Assembly (NCBI RefSeq): GCF_015354055.1
Contig: NZ_JACHTM010000002.1
Span: forward strand, 186,001 to 250,000
Origin: Thermaurantiacus tibetensis
Lineage (GTDB): Bacteria; Pseudomonadota; Alphaproteobacteria; Sphingomonadales; Sphingomonadaceae
Direction of reading: 5' to 3'
Length of the DNA: 64,000 bases
Below the pieces are notes generated by a model that made no database searches, was not told the DNA's origin, and saw only the letters and a list, made by a program, of their open reading frames with translations. A program made the position numbers and the translations under genes. Numbering within the stretch: position 1 is the stretch's first letter; every line of letters begins with the position of its first letter. Below, in pieces: positions 53,048-62,417 of this stretch.

Positions 53048-54076
53048 ATGCGCACTCTCGTCTCCCGCCTGCTGCGCCAGCTCGAGCCCGAACGCGCGCA
53101 CGCGCTTGCCCTTGCGGGCATCGAGGCCTTCGGGCTTCCCGATGCTCCTCCCCCGCCCCCGTCGCTCGCAACCCGGTTCGCCGGGCTCGCCTTCCCCTCG
53201 CCCATCGGCCTCGCCGCCGGGTTCGACAAGGATGCGCGCGTCTGGCAGCAGATGCTGCGGGTGGGCTTCGGCTTCGTCGAGGTCGGCACCCTCACCCCGC
53301 GCCCCCAGGCCGGCAACCCGAAGCCCAGGGTCTTCCGCCTCGCCGAGGACCGCGCCGTCATCAACCGCCTCGGCTTCAACAACGGCGGCATCGCGGCCGC
53401 CCTGCCCCGGCTCCGCGCGCACCCGCGCATGGGCGTCAACGTGGGCGCCAACCGCGACAGCCCGGACCGGGTGGCCGATTATGCCGCCGCCGTCGCTGCC
53501 GTGCGCGACCGGGCCGCCTGGATCACCCTCAACATCTCCTCGCCCAACACGCCCGGCTTGCGCGGCCTCCAGGGCGAGGCGCTGCCCGAGCTGCTCGCCG
53601 CTGCTGCCGAAGCCCGGGGCCCGGGCGGCCCGCCGCTCTTCCTGAAGGTGGCGCCCGATCTCGACGAGACGCAGATGGACGCGATCGCCGCGGCCGTGCT
53701 TGCGGCACCCGTTGCCGCCCTCATCGTCTCGAACACGACGCTTGCCCGGCCCCCGGGCCTTCGCTCGCGCCACCGGGGCGAGGCAGGCGGGCTTTCGGGT
53801 GCACCGCTCTTCACGCCCTCGACTGCCGTGCTGCGCGGGTTCGCACGAAGGCTGCGCGGCCGCCTCCCGCTCGTGGGCGTCGGCGGCGTGGCAACTGCGG
53901 AACAGGTCTACGCCAAACTCCGTGCCGGCGCCTCCGCCGTCCAGCTCTACACCGCGCTCGTCTTCGAGGGCATCGACCTTCCGGCACGCCTCAACGCCGG
54001 GCTTGCTGCCCTTCTCGCGCGCGATGGCCTGCCGCAGGTCGCAGACGCCGTGGGGCTCGATGTCGGCACAGGTTGA
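53048..54076 (+). CDS. pyrD: Dihydroorotate dehydrogenase, class 2 (quinone-dependent)
   Basis: Membrane-associated FMN enzyme that makes orotate in pyrimidine synthesis and passes electrons to quinone. Its 342 residues fit class 2. The N-terminal helices contact the membrane (LVSRLLRQLEPERAH). AAGFDKDARVWQ, VEVGTLTPRPQAGNP, NRLGFNNGG and ISSPNTPGLRGLQ (with the catalytic Ser) follow, and LVGVGGVATAEQVY closes the FMN site. ATG 53048 is the usual start; an ATG 16 codons earlier adds an unlikely N-terminus. The next gene begins 35 bases after it. Confidence 0.95.
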   Translation: MRTLVSRLLRQLEPERAHALALAGIEAFGLPDAPPPPPSLATRFAGLAFPSPIGLAAGFDKDARVWQQMLRVGFGFVEVGTLTPRPQAGNPKPRVFRLAEDRAVINRLGFNNGGIAAALPRLRAHPRMGVNVGANRDSPDRVADYAAAVAAVRDRAAWITLNISSPNTPGLRGLQGEALPELLAAAAEARGPGGPPLFLKVAPDLDETQMDAIAAAVLAAPVAALIVSNTTLARPPGLRSRHRGEAGGLSGAPLFTPSTAVLRGFARRLRGRLPLVGVGGVATAEQVYAKLRAGASAVQLYTALVFEGIDLPARLNAGLAALLARDGLPQVADAVGLDVGTG

Positions 54077-54110
54077 GCGCGCCGGCCGCCGGCCCTATGC
54101 GAGGCGGCGG

Positions 54111-55928
54111 ATGCTCTCGCGCCTCTTTCCAGGCCTTCTGGCACTTGCACTCGCGGCCTGTGCCCCCCAGCCGCGCCCCGCGCCTCTGCCGTCCGCCGAG
54201 ACCGCGGCCGGCATTGCCACCTACGAGCCGCAGTGGGGCCAGCGGGTCCGCCCCGTTGCCTCCGCAACCGGCCCCGCGGTCGTCTCGGCGGCTGACCCGC
54301 GCGCGGCCGAGGCAGGTGCCCTCATGCTGGCGAAGGGCGGCACCGCCGCCGACGCCGCGGTCGCCACCATGATTGCGCTCACCGTCGTCGAGGGCCAGGC
54401 GAGCGGCATCGGCGGCGGCGCCTTCCTCGTCTGGCACGACCCCGCCACAGGCGAGCTTGTCACACTCGACGGCCGCGAACGCGCGCCCGCCTCGGCCACG
54501 CCCGACCGCTTCCTGAAGCCCGACGGCACGCCCATGAGCTTCCGCGAGGCAGTGCCGGGCGGCCGGTCGGTGGGCGTGCCCGGCGTCGTCCGCCTCGCCG
54601 CGGAGATGCACCGGCGCTGGGGCCGGCTGCCCTGGGCCGAGCTGTTCCAGCCGGCGATCGCCATGGCCCGCGACGGCATCATCATCTCCGAGCGTTTCGC
54701 CCGCTTCGCCACCTTCCGCGCCGACCTGCTGGCGGCCTCGCCCGCCGCCGCGGCGGTCTTCCTCGGGCCCGACGGCAGGCCCTGGCCGGAAGGCCACCTG
54801 CTGCGCCAGCCGGACCTTGCCGCAACCCTCGAGACGATCGCCCGCGATGGCCCCGACGCCTTCTACACCGGCCCGATCGCGGCCGCGATCAGCTCCGCGG
54901 TTGCGACCGCCTTCGCCAACCCCGCCGTTCTCACGGCCGAAGACCTCGCTGCCTACCAGGTGACCGAACGCCCGCCGCTCTGCGGCCGCTACCGCGGCCG
55001 GCGCATCTGCTCCATGGGCCCGCCGTCGGCCGGCGGCATCGCGCTTCTCCAGATCCTCGGCCAGCTCGAGCGCTTCGACCTTGCCGCCCGCGGGCCCGAC
55101 GACCCCATCGCCTGGCACCTCATTGCCGAATCGATGCGGCTCGCCTTCGCCGACCGGGAGGCGTGGACGGGGGATGCCGACTTCGCCCCCGTGCCGGTCG
55201 CCGGGCTGCTCGCGCCCGACTATATCGCCCGCCGCTCGGCGCTCATCCGGCCAGACCGGGCCATGCCGGCCGTCACCGCCGGCACCCCTGATGGCGAACG
55301 TCCAAGGGCGATGCGACGGCTTGCCGACGTGCCGGCCACCTCGCACCTCGTCGCCGCCGACTCCGCCGGCCGGCTGGCGAACGTGACCTCGACGATCGAG
55401 GCGCCGTTCGGCTCCGGTCTCCTCGTCGGCGGCTTCTTCCTCAACAACGAGCTGACCGACTTCGACTTCTCCCCCACCCGCGACGGCCGGCCGGCGCTCA
55501 ACCGGGTGGAAGGGGGCAAGCGCCCGCGCTCGTCGATGACGCCGACGCTCGTCTTCGCCCCCGACGGCCGGCTCGAGGCAGCGGTCGGGGCAGCGGGCGG
55601 CGCCACCATCATCGCCCAGGTGGCCCGGGCGGTGATTGCCATGATCGACTGGGGCATGCCGGTGGACCAGGCGCTCGCCGTGCCCGGGATCATGGCCGAC
55701 CGGCGCGGCATCCGCTACGAGGCCGGCTCGCGGCTTGAGGGCATGGCCGCCACCTGGAAGGCCCTCGGCCACCAGGTCGAGCCCGCGACGCTGCCGCTCA
55801 AGGCCAACGCCGTCGCCCGGGCCGGCAGCGGCTGGATAGGCGCGGCCGACCCCCGCAGCGAGGGGGCGGCGATCGCCGCGCCGCTGGCCGGCGCAGGCGC
55901 AAGCCAACCACGCGGAGGGGGAGCATGA
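54111..55928 (+). CDS. Gamma-glutamyltransferase, lipoprotein form
   Basis: An N-terminal-nucleophile enzyme that removes or transfers the gamma-glutamyl group of glutathione and related peptides. It has 605 residues. The lipobox LALAAC puts a lipid on Cys16, so it is membrane-anchored in the periplasm. The autoproteolytic Thr lies in PATSHLVAAD (near residue 413), and GGAFLVWHD, LDGRERAP and GPPSAGGIALLQIL are also family marks. ATG 54111 gives the lipobox directly. The start of the acyl-CoA ligase overlaps its stop by 4 bases. Confidence 0.92.
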   Translation: MLSRLFPGLLALALAACAPQPRPAPLPSAETAAGIATYEPQWGQRVRPVASATGPAVVSAADPRAAEAGALMLAKGGTAADAAVATMIALTVVEGQASGIGGGAFLVWHDPATGELVTLDGRERAPASATPDRFLKPDGTPMSFREAVPGGRSVGVPGVVRLAAEMHRRWGRLPWAELFQPAIAMARDGIIISERFARFATFRADLLAASPAAAAVFLGPDGRPWPEGHLLRQPDLAATLETIARDGPDAFYTGPIAAAISSAVATAFANPAVLTAEDLAAYQVTERPPLCGRYRGRRICSMGPPSAGGIALLQILGQLERFDLAARGPDDPIAWHLIAESMRLAFADREAWTGDADFAPVPVAGLLAPDYIARRSALIRPDRAMPAVTAGTPDGERPRAMRRLADVPATSHLVAADSAGRLANVTSTIEAPFGSGLLVGGFFLNNELTDFDFSPTRDGRPALNRVEGGKRPRSSMTPTLVFAPDGRLEAAVGAAGGATIIAQVARAVIAMIDWGMPVDQALAVPGIMADRRGIRYEAGSRLEGMAATWKALGHQVEPATLPLKANAVARAGSGWIGAADPRSEGAAIAAPLAGAGASQPRGGGA

Positions 55929-57775
55929 GCCGGCGTGACGACATCCTCGAGGCCGAGCGGCTGCGGGCCGCCCAGCGCGCCGAAGGCCGCGACACCGAGC
56001 GCTGGAACAACCTCGTCCAGATGTTCTTCACCCAGGCGGTCCGGCAGGGCGACGCGCCGTTCCTGTTGCGGAAGGCAGAGGGCGCGTGGCGCAGCCTCTC
56101 CTACGCCGAGGCCGCGCGGCAGGTGGCAAGCCTTGCCCGCGGGCTCCGGGCGATCGGGGTCCAGCGCGGGGACCGGGTGGCGCTCGTCTCGGAGAACCGG
56201 CCCGAGTTCGCCCTCGCCGACCTCGCGATCATGGCGGCGGGCGCCATCACCGTTCCGACCTACACCACCAACACGGTGCGCGACCACGCGCACATCCTCG
56301 CCAACAGCGGGGCCTCGGCCGCCATCGTCTCGACGGCGAAACTCGCCCGCGGCGTCGTCGAGGCTGCGCTCCAGACCGGCACCTGCCGCACCTTCGTCGG
56401 CATGGAGCCGCTGCGGCGGGTCCAGGCCGAGGCGCTCGCGTTCCACGACATGGCCGATCTCATTGCCCGCCATCCGGCCGCGCCTGCCGAGGTGGCAGCC
56501 GAGGCCAGCATGGGGCGCGCCGACCTCGCCTGCCTCATCTACACCTCGGGCACCGGCGGCGCGCCGCGGGGCGTGCGCCAGCACCATGGCGCCATCCTCC
56601 ACAACATCGCGGGCTGCATCGAGATCATCCGCGCCGACTTCCCCGACACGGGCCGCGAACGCTTCCTCTCGTTCCTGCCGCTCAGCCACGCCTACGAGCA
56701 CACGGCCGGCCAGTTCCTGCCGATCGGCCTCGGCGGCGAAATCGCCTATGCCGAGGGGCTCGAGAAGCTCGCCGCCAACATCGAGGAAGTCTCGCCCACC
56801 ATCATGGTGGTGGTGCCGCGCCTGTTCGAGGTGCTGCGCGCGCGGATCCTGAAAGCGATCGAGAAGCAGGGCGGGCTGGCGCCGCGGATGCTCGCGCTCG
56901 CGGGCCGGCTCGAGGCGAAGCGGCAGACCCGCGGCCGCCTCGGCCTCCTCGACCGGCCGGCCGACCTCCTCGTCGAGCGCACGCTCCGGCGCAAGATCCG
57001 CGCCCGCTTCGGCGGCCGGCTGAAAGCCATGGTCTCGGGCGGGGCGCCGCTCAACCCCGAGGCGGGCCGCTTCTTCTCCGCGCTCGGCCTCACCATCCTC
57101 CAGGGCTACGGCCAGACCGAGGCCGGGCCCGTCATCAGCTGCAACCGGCCGGCGGCAAAGCTCAAGATGCACACGGTCGGCCCCCCCTTGCGCGACGTCC
57201 ACGTCGAGATCGCCGAGGATGGCGAGATCCTCGTCGCGGGCGAGCTCGTCATGCACGGCTACTGGAACAACCCGGAGGAGACCGAGCGCGTGCTCGTCGA
57301 CGGGCTCCTCCACACGGGCGACATCGGCTTCCTCGACGACGACGGCCACATCGTCATCACCGACCGCAAGAAGGACATCATCGTCAACGACAAGGGCGAG
57401 AACATCGCGCCGCAGAAGGTGGAGGGCATGCTCACCCTCCAGCCCGAGATCGCCCAGGCCATGGTCTACGGCGACAGGCGCCCGCATCTCGTGGGTGTCG
57501 TGGTGCCTGACCCCGAGTTCGTCGCCGAATGGGCGCGGACCCAGGGCATCGACCCCGAGAGCGCCCGCACGTCGCCCGAGCTGCTGCGCGCCGTCCAGGC
57601 CGCGGTCGACCGGGTCAACGCCCAGCTCACCGTCACCGAGAAGGTGCGGCGCGTCATCCTCGCCGATGCGCCGTTTTCGGTCGAGAACGCGCAGCTGACC
57701 CCGTCGATGAAGATCCGCCGGCACGTGCTCAAGGAGCTCTACGGCCCGCGGCTCGACGCGCTCTACAAGGCCTAG
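55925..57775 (+). CDS. Long-chain acyl-CoA synthetase (AMP-forming)
   Basis: A 616-residue adenylating enzyme that activates fatty acids to acyl-CoA. Motif A is YTSGTGGAPRGV (near residues 200-211); the hinge is YGQTEAG (near 396); motif GDIGFLDDDGHIVITDRKKDII (two parts) and the C-terminal lysine in SMKIRR are present. It has no signal peptide and is cytoplasmic or membrane-peripheral. It is translationally coupled to the gamma-glutamyltransferase gene, which is biochemically puzzling, and is followed at once by a patatin, which fits lipid turnover. Confidence 0.93.
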   Translation: MSRRDDILEAERLRAAQRAEGRDTERWNNLVQMFFTQAVRQGDAPFLLRKAEGAWRSLSYAEAARQVASLARGLRAIGVQRGDRVALVSENRPEFALADLAIMAAGAITVPTYTTNTVRDHAHILANSGASAAIVSTAKLARGVVEAALQTGTCRTFVGMEPLRRVQAEALAFHDMADLIARHPAAPAEVAAEASMGRADLACLIYTSGTGGAPRGVRQHHGAILHNIAGCIEIIRADFPDTGRERFLSFLPLSHAYEHTAGQFLPIGLGGEIAYAEGLEKLAANIEEVSPTIMVVVPRLFEVLRARILKAIEKQGGLAPRMLALAGRLEAKRQTRGRLGLLDRPADLLVERTLRRKIRARFGGRLKAMVSGGAPLNPEAGRFFSALGLTILQGYGQTEAGPVISCNRPAAKLKMHTVGPPLRDVHVEIAEDGEILVAGELVMHGYWNNPEETERVLVDGLLHTGDIGFLDDDGHIVITDRKKDIIVNDKGENIAPQKVEGMLTLQPEIAQAMVYGDRRPHLVGVVVPDPEFVAEWARTQGIDPESARTSPELLRAVQAAVDRVNAQLTVTEKVRRVILADAPFSVENAQLTPSMKIRRHVLKELYGPRLDALYKA

Positions 57776-57777
57776 GC

Positions 57778-59472
57778 GTGACAGCGCCGGCGGAAGTGGA
57801 AGCGGAGGCGGACGCAACCGAGCCGGCGAAGGCGGTGCCGCGCTACGCCTACGTCGTCTTCCAGGGGGGCGGGGCGGCAGGCGTGGTCCACGTCGGCGCG
57901 CTCCGCGCCCTCCAGGCCCTCGGCATCCAGCCGCTCGGGGTGGCCGGCGCATCGGCCGGCGCCATCGTCGCTGCGCTGGTTGCCGCAGGCTACGGGCCCG
58001 ATGCAATCGTCGCCCGCGACGCCCGGTGCGACTGGAACATCTTCCGCCGCAACCAGGAAAGCCCGATCTTCCTGCTCGGCAATCACGACTGGCTCCTGCT
58101 CCGGCTCCTCCTGCCCCTGCTCCTCGTCTCGCTTGCGGTCGGGCAGCTCGGCACCCTCGCCCTCCTCGTGGCCGCAGGCAGCGTCACCTGGCTCGCGAGC
58201 CGCATCATCTTCCTGCGCGGGGGCATGCCGGCGCCCCTCCGCCTCCTCGTCCGCCTCGCCTGGTTCCCGAGCGCGCGCGGCCGCGACTTCCTCGAGATGC
58301 TGCTCTCCCGCGCGCTCGATGCCGCCAACCCGCGCTGGCGCACGCGCGACCAGGCGCGCGAAGCGCCGTTCGTGCGCTTCATCGACCTCATCGACGACCG
58401 CTTCCTGCCGCTGCGCGTCATTGCGACCGACATCGATTCGGGCCGCATGCAGGTGTTCGACGCGACCCGCACGCCCTTCCACTCGGTCGCAGATGCCGTC
58501 ATCGCCTCGATGAGCATCCCGCTCGTGTTCCCGCCTGCCCGGGTGCGCGAGGACCGGGCGGGCGCCGCGCCCGGGCCCCGCTTCGTCGACGGGGGTCTCC
58601 TCTCCAACCTGCCGGTCGCCGCGCTCGCCAGCCAGCGCCGGAGCAGCGAGCGCCTGCTCGGCCTCAGGATTCCCATCATCGCCTTCGCGATCGAGGAGCC
58701 GGGGAGCCACAAGGGGGAGCAAAGGCTCTGGATCTGGCGCTACCTCCCCCGGGTGCTGCGCACCGGCATCTTCGGCAGCCAGGCCGAAGCACTCGCCCTC
58801 ATTCCGGGCGTCATCGTCGTGAAGCTCGCAACCGACATCGAGCTCACCCGCTTCGACCTCGACCGGACGACGGCGCAGGACGCGATCGCCGACGCGGAGG
58901 ACCGTGCGAAGCGGGTCCTCTCGTGGCGGCTCGTCGAGCGGCCGCAGGCGGCGAGCGCTGCGCTCGCCGCCTTCGCCGCCGAGGTCCGCAAAGGACTCGA
59001 CCCTGCCGATGCGGGCGCCCACCTGCGCGCCAGCCTCTACCGCCTGACCGACGACGAGGAGCTGGCCGTCGCCGAATCCTGGAACCGGGAAGCGGATGCG
59101 GACGCGGTGCTGAGCCTCGGCGGCTTCTCCCCCGTGGCGCGGGCGGTGGTGGCGGCCGAGGGGCCCGCGCACGTGGTAGTAAAGGGCCTGGGTCCGGACG
59201 CCATGTTCATGCGGGCCGACGAGCACCGGCTGCTCCCCGACTGGTTGCACGGCCAGCTCGGCTTTCCCATCTTCACCGACAGCGGCGGGAGCCGCCGGCT
59301 TGCCGGGCTTCTCCTCGTGGAAGCTGACCGAAGCCTGGAGGCCGTGCTAGGGAACGAGGTGCGGGCCGCTGGGCTTCAGGGGCGCGCGCAGGGGATGGCG
59401 CCGTTCCTTGCCGACGCGCCGCCGGAGGCGGAGGCGAAGGTGGAGGCGGAGGCCGAGTCGCGGAAGGAGTGA
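57778..59472 (+). CDS. Patatin-like phospholipase with membrane segments
   Basis: A 564-residue lipase-type hydrolase. The oxyanion loop FQGGGAAGVVHVGAL (near residue 32), nucleophile GASAGAI (Ser near 60) and the catalytic Asp in VDGGLLSNLP (near 266) are the patatin set. Two hydrophobic stretches (about 100-145) between nucleophile and Asp suggest that it is inserted in the membrane. The C-terminal part (about 400-564) is extra and unknown, ending in a Glu-rich tail. Start GTG 57778 follows the ligase stop by 2 bases. Together with the ligase it may free and activate fatty acids. Confidence 0.88.
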   Translation: MTAPAEVEAEADATEPAKAVPRYAYVVFQGGGAAGVVHVGALRALQALGIQPLGVAGASAGAIVAALVAAGYGPDAIVARDARCDWNIFRRNQESPIFLLGNHDWLLLRLLLPLLLVSLAVGQLGTLALLVAAGSVTWLASRIIFLRGGMPAPLRLLVRLAWFPSARGRDFLEMLLSRALDAANPRWRTRDQAREAPFVRFIDLIDDRFLPLRVIATDIDSGRMQVFDATRTPFHSVADAVIASMSIPLVFPPARVREDRAGAAPGPRFVDGGLLSNLPVAALASQRRSSERLLGLRIPIIAFAIEEPGSHKGEQRLWIWRYLPRVLRTGIFGSQAEALALIPGVIVVKLATDIELTRFDLDRTTAQDAIADAEDRAKRVLSWRLVERPQAASAALAAFAAEVRKGLDPADAGAHLRASLYRLTDDEELAVAESWNREADADAVLSLGGFSPVARAVVAAEGPAHVVVKGLGPDAMFMRADEHRLLPDWLHGQLGFPIFTDSGGSRRLAGLLLVEADRSLEAVLGNEVRAAGLQGRAQGMAPFLADAPPEAEAKVEAEAESRKE

Positions 59473-59477
59473 GCGCA

Positions 59478-59696
59478 ATGGCGGAGACGGACAAGGAGCC
59501 TCCGACCCTCGACGCGGCCGAGCTGACCGGCTGGCGCCTGCCGCCGCGGCTGGCGAAGGGCCAGCGCTTCGTCGCGACGATGGCCGCCCAGCGCCACGAC
59601 CCGGAGCACGCCGAAGCCTACGCCGACCTGCTGAAGGCCCAGGCCGAGCAGCTGGACAAGGCCGCGGGCACCGCGCCGGACGACGGCGGAAGCTGA
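59478..59696 (+). CDS. Small acidic protein of unknown function
   Basis: A 72-residue soluble protein, with Pro/Leu-rich first part and a helical QRHDPEHAEAYADLLKAQAEQLDK segment (in two pieces). I do not recognise it. A good AAGGAG ribosome site ends 8 bases before ATG 59478; a GTG three codons earlier is inside the preceding stop region. It is the last gene of the lipid block. Confidence 0.55.
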   Translation: MAETDKEPPTLDAAELTGWRLPPRLAKGQRFVATMAAQRHDPEHAEAYADLLKAQAEQLDKAAGTAPDDGGS

Positions 59697-59705
59697 CGCG
59701 CACCG

Positions 59706-59724
59706 CCCCGCCCGCGGCGCGGGG
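59706..59724 (+). terminator. Hairpin at the end of the lipid gene block
   Basis: CCCCGC and GCGGGG pair around CCGCGGC, starting 9 bases after the last stop. A CCCCTTTAG stretch follows. It is short and may be a weak terminator. Confidence 0.45.
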
Positions 59725-59887
59725 AGCCCCTTTAGCGAACGGCTCGGTGCCCGGCAGGGCAGCCCGCCGGAACCGGGGACGGGGAAGGCGGAAGAGGCCG
59801 CGGGCCACCGGAGGCAGGCGGGGCGAGGAGCGCCGGGGAGGCCAGGCAGCGCGGTGCGCCCCGAGGCCGCGCTGGGGCAACAAGGTC

Positions 59888-60445
59888 CTAGCGCGGAGAG
59901 CGCTTGGCGAGGATTCGCTGGAGCGTGCGGCGGTGCATCTTGAGCCGCCGCGCCGTCTCCGAGACGTTGCGGTCGCACAGCTCGTAGACGCGCTGGATGT
60001 GCTCCCATCGTACCCGATCCGCCGACATCGGCTCGGCAGGGGGCTCAGGCTTCTCGCCTTCGGGCGCAAGCAGCGCGTTCACGATGTCCTCCGGGTCGGC
60101 CGGCTTCGCCAGATAGTCGATGGCGCCTTCCTTGACCGCCGCCACGGCGGTCGCGAGGTTGCCGTAGCCGGTGAGGATGATGACGCGGGTGTCCTCGCGC
60201 GCCTGTCGCAGCTCGGCCACGAGATCGAGGCCGTTGCCGTCCCCCAGCCGCAGGTCGAGCACGGCGTAGTCGGGCTTTAGCTGGGGGATGAGGCTACGCG
60301 CCTCGGCAAGACTCGCGGCGGCCGTCACGGCAAAGCCGCGCCGCCCGAGGGTAAGCGCGAGCCGCTGGCGGAAGGCGGTATCGTCGTCTGCCAGAAGCAG
60401 CGTGCCATGGGCCGCGGGCTGCGCCTCGGTCAGGCTGGTGTCCAT
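59888..60445 (-). CDS. regA: Redox response regulator RegA/ActR
   Basis: DNA-binding partner of RegB that controls energy and redox genes. It has 185 residues. The receiver domain shows the acid pocket D20-D22, the phosphoacceptor D64 in YAVLDLRLGDG, Thr in ILTGYG and Lys in YLAKPAD. The C-terminal Fis-type helix-turn-helix NVSETARRLKMHRRTLQ is the nearly invariant RegA/PrrA/ActR motif, so its DNA sites are probably conserved. It overlaps the regB end by 16 bases. Confidence 0.95.
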   Translation of the reverse strand: MDTSLTEAQPAAHGTLLLADDDTAFRQRLALTLGRRGFAVTAAASLAEARSLIPQLKPDYAVLDLRLGDGNGLDLVAELRQAREDTRVIILTGYGNLATAVAAVKEGAIDYLAKPADPEDIVNALLAPEGEKPEPPAEPMSADRVRWEHIQRVYELCDRNVSETARRLKMHRRTLQRILAKRSPR

Positions 60446-61761
60446 GGGCGTTCCTCCTTCGCTGGCGTGGCCACCTCGATATCGGCGCGCGCCCAGCGGA
60501 TTTCCACGCGCGCGCCGCCCTCGGGCGCGTTCGAGAAGGCCAGCCGCGCCCCCGTCCGCTCGAGCAGGGTGGTCGCGATGAAGATGCCGAGCCCGGTGCT
60601 TCCCGAGCCGGAAAACGACGGCCCGAGAAAGGGTTCGCCGAGGCGCGGAAGCAGCTCTTCCGGGAAGCCGGGGCCGTCGTCGACAATCGTCACCCACAGT
60701 TCCTGCGGCGATTCGCCACCCGAGATCCGCACGACCGATTGGGCGTGGCGGAGCGCGTTCGACACCAGGTTGCCAAGCCCGTGCAGCAGCTCGGGAGAGC
60801 GGCGGACCACCGGCCCGCCGCGCGGCGGCCACGGCACGTCGATCGCAACCGGCACGCGCGTCGGCTCGAACGGCTCGACCACTTCGCGGAGCAGCGCCGG
60901 CAGGGGCACCTCGGGGAAGGGGTCCTCCGCCTCGGCGCGTGCGGCGATCCGCTCGAGGATGTCGCGCGCGCGTGCCACTTCCTGGGCGAGCAGGCGGACG
61001 TCGGGCCCGATCGCCGGGTCGTTCCCCAGCGCCTCCTCGAGGTCGCGGGCAATGAGCGTGATGGTGCCGAGCGGGCCGCCGAGCTCGTGCGCGGCGGCCG
61101 CCGCGAGCGAGCCCAGCGCCCCCATGCGGCTCTCCCGCTCGAGTGCGGCCTGCGTGGCAACGAGCGCCGCCTGCCGGCGCCGCGCCTGCGCCGAGATCTG
61201 CCACGCGTAAGCGGAGAGGAACACCATGCCGAGGCCGATCGCCATGAAGATGCCGAGGTGATAGAGCGGCGGGAAGTGGATGCCCCCGTCCTCCCAGGGC
61301 AGCGGCAGGGCGCGCTGCCAGAGCAGGGTGAGGAGCCCGAGCGCGATCAGCACGAGAAGCGCCGTGGCCCGCAGCGAAAGCAGCGTCGCCGAGATGGTGA
61401 CCGGCACCAGGAGCCACAGCGCAAAGGGGTTGAGGAGCCCCCCGGTCAGGAACAGCAGCACAGAGATCTGGAAGAGGTCGAAGGCGAGGTTCCAGAAGGC
61501 GCTGGCGCCGTCGAGACGGTCCTGCGCGCGGTAGAGCCAGATGAGCCCGAGGTTGAGCGAGACCCCGGCGGCAACGGCTGCGAGCACCGGCCACCACGGG
61601 ATCGGGAAGCCGAACCCCAGCCCGACGACGAGGGTGGTGGCCAGCTGGCCGAGGGTCGCCGCCCAGCGGATCCGGATGAGCGTGCGCACCTGAACGCCGG
61701 GCCGGTCAAGGCCGAGCGGCCGGGCCCCGCGCGGACGCGCAGGCGTCGGCTCCGGCGTCAC
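60430..61761 (-). CDS. regB: Redox sensor histidine kinase RegB/ActS, cysteine-free
   Basis: Six-helix membrane kinase of 443 residues that senses the quinone pool. The ubiquinone-binding heptapeptide GGLLNPF is intact at 107-113. The phospho-His is H225 in AAAAHELGGPL, then the N-box GNLVSNALRHA, DDGPGFPEEL and STGLGIFIA of the ATPase domain. The redox-active Cys of the RegB family (the RCRDIL-type motif) is replaced by Ala265 in RARDIL, and I find no Cys in the whole protein. Thus quinone sensing may remain while disulfide control is gone. It follows the ankyrin gene by 13 bases. Confidence 0.93.
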   Translation of the reverse strand: MTPEPTPARPRGARPLGLDRPGVQVRTLIRIRWAATLGQLATTLVVGLGFGFPIPWWPVLAAVAAGVSLNLGLIWLYRAQDRLDGASAFWNLAFDLFQISVLLFLTGGLLNPFALWLLVPVTISATLLSLRATALLVLIALGLLTLLWQRALPLPWEDGGIHFPPLYHLGIFMAIGLGMVFLSAYAWQISAQARRRQAALVATQAALERESRMGALGSLAAAAAHELGGPLGTITLIARDLEEALGNDPAIGPDVRLLAQEVARARDILERIAARAEAEDPFPEVPLPALLREVVEPFEPTRVPVAIDVPWPPRGGPVVRRSPELLHGLGNLVSNALRHAQSVVRISGGESPQELWVTIVDDGPGFPEELLPRLGEPFLGPSFSGSGSTGLGIFIATTLLERTGARLAFSNAPEGGARVEIRWARADIEVATPAKEERPWTPA

Positions 61762-61774
61762 GCGCGTGCCTCCG

Positions 61775-62359
61775 TCAGAGGGTGGGACCGGTCACGGCGC
61801 GGCGCTTGGCTGGCGCCTCGGCGAGGAGCTTGCCGACCGGCCCGGCACGCGGGTCGGCGGCGGCGATGTCGCGGGCGCTGAGGCCGGTCTGGTGCTCGGG
61901 GATGTCGGGGTCCGCGCCCATCGCCAGCAGCAGCTCGACGGCCGCGGCGTCGCGCAGCTGCACCGCCCGGAAGAGCGCCGTCTGGCCGCGCGCGTTGGTC
62001 AGGTTGGGGTTGGCCTTGAAGGCGGCAAGGAGCCGGATTCCGTCGGTGAAGCCGCTCTGCGCGGCGACGATGAGCGGCGTGTTCCCCTCGCGGTCGCGGG
62101 CGTTCACATCCGCCCCCGACTCGATCAGGAACCGCATCCACGGCGCATCGCGGCGGCGCGTGACGATGTGGAGCGCGGTGTCGCCGCTGTCTCGGTCCCG
62201 CGTGTTGATGACGACGCTGCCCGGCTTGTCGATGAGGCCCTTGGCGGCAAGCACGTCGCGGTCGCGTACTGCCTTCAGGAAGTTGAACGCATCCGAGAAC
62301 TGGGCGGCCGCCGGCGCGGCGAGAAGGAGGAGGAGGAGGAGGGCGATCGGTCTTGGCAT
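61775..62359 (-). CDS. Secreted ankyrin-repeat protein
   Basis: A 194-residue protein with a signal peptide (about 1-20, ending AAAQ). Several ankyrin repeats follow, seen as DTALHIVTRRRDAPWMRFLIESGADVNARD, NTPLIVAAQSGF and QTALFRAVQLRDAAAVELLLAMGADPD (each in part). Ankyrin repeats bind other proteins, so this is a periplasmic adaptor. It is the first gene of the operon with regB and regA. Whether it modulates RegB or a SCO partner from the periplasm is inference. ATG 62359 is the only sensible start; the upstream frame is antisense to sco. Confidence 0.87.
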   Translation of the reverse strand: MPRPIALLLLLLLAAPAAAQFSDAFNFLKAVRDRDVLAAKGLIDKPGSVVINTRDRDSGDTALHIVTRRRDAPWMRFLIESGADVNARDREGNTPLIVAAQSGFTDGIRLLAAFKANPNLTNARGQTALFRAVQLRDAAAVELLLAMGADPDIPEHQTGLSARDIAAADPRAGPVGKLLAEAPAKRRAVTGPTL

Positions 62360-62417
62360 GGCTGGTCTGCTGTGGAAGGCTACCGCAGCGCATCCGGATA
62401 CTCCATAGGGCTGGCCA

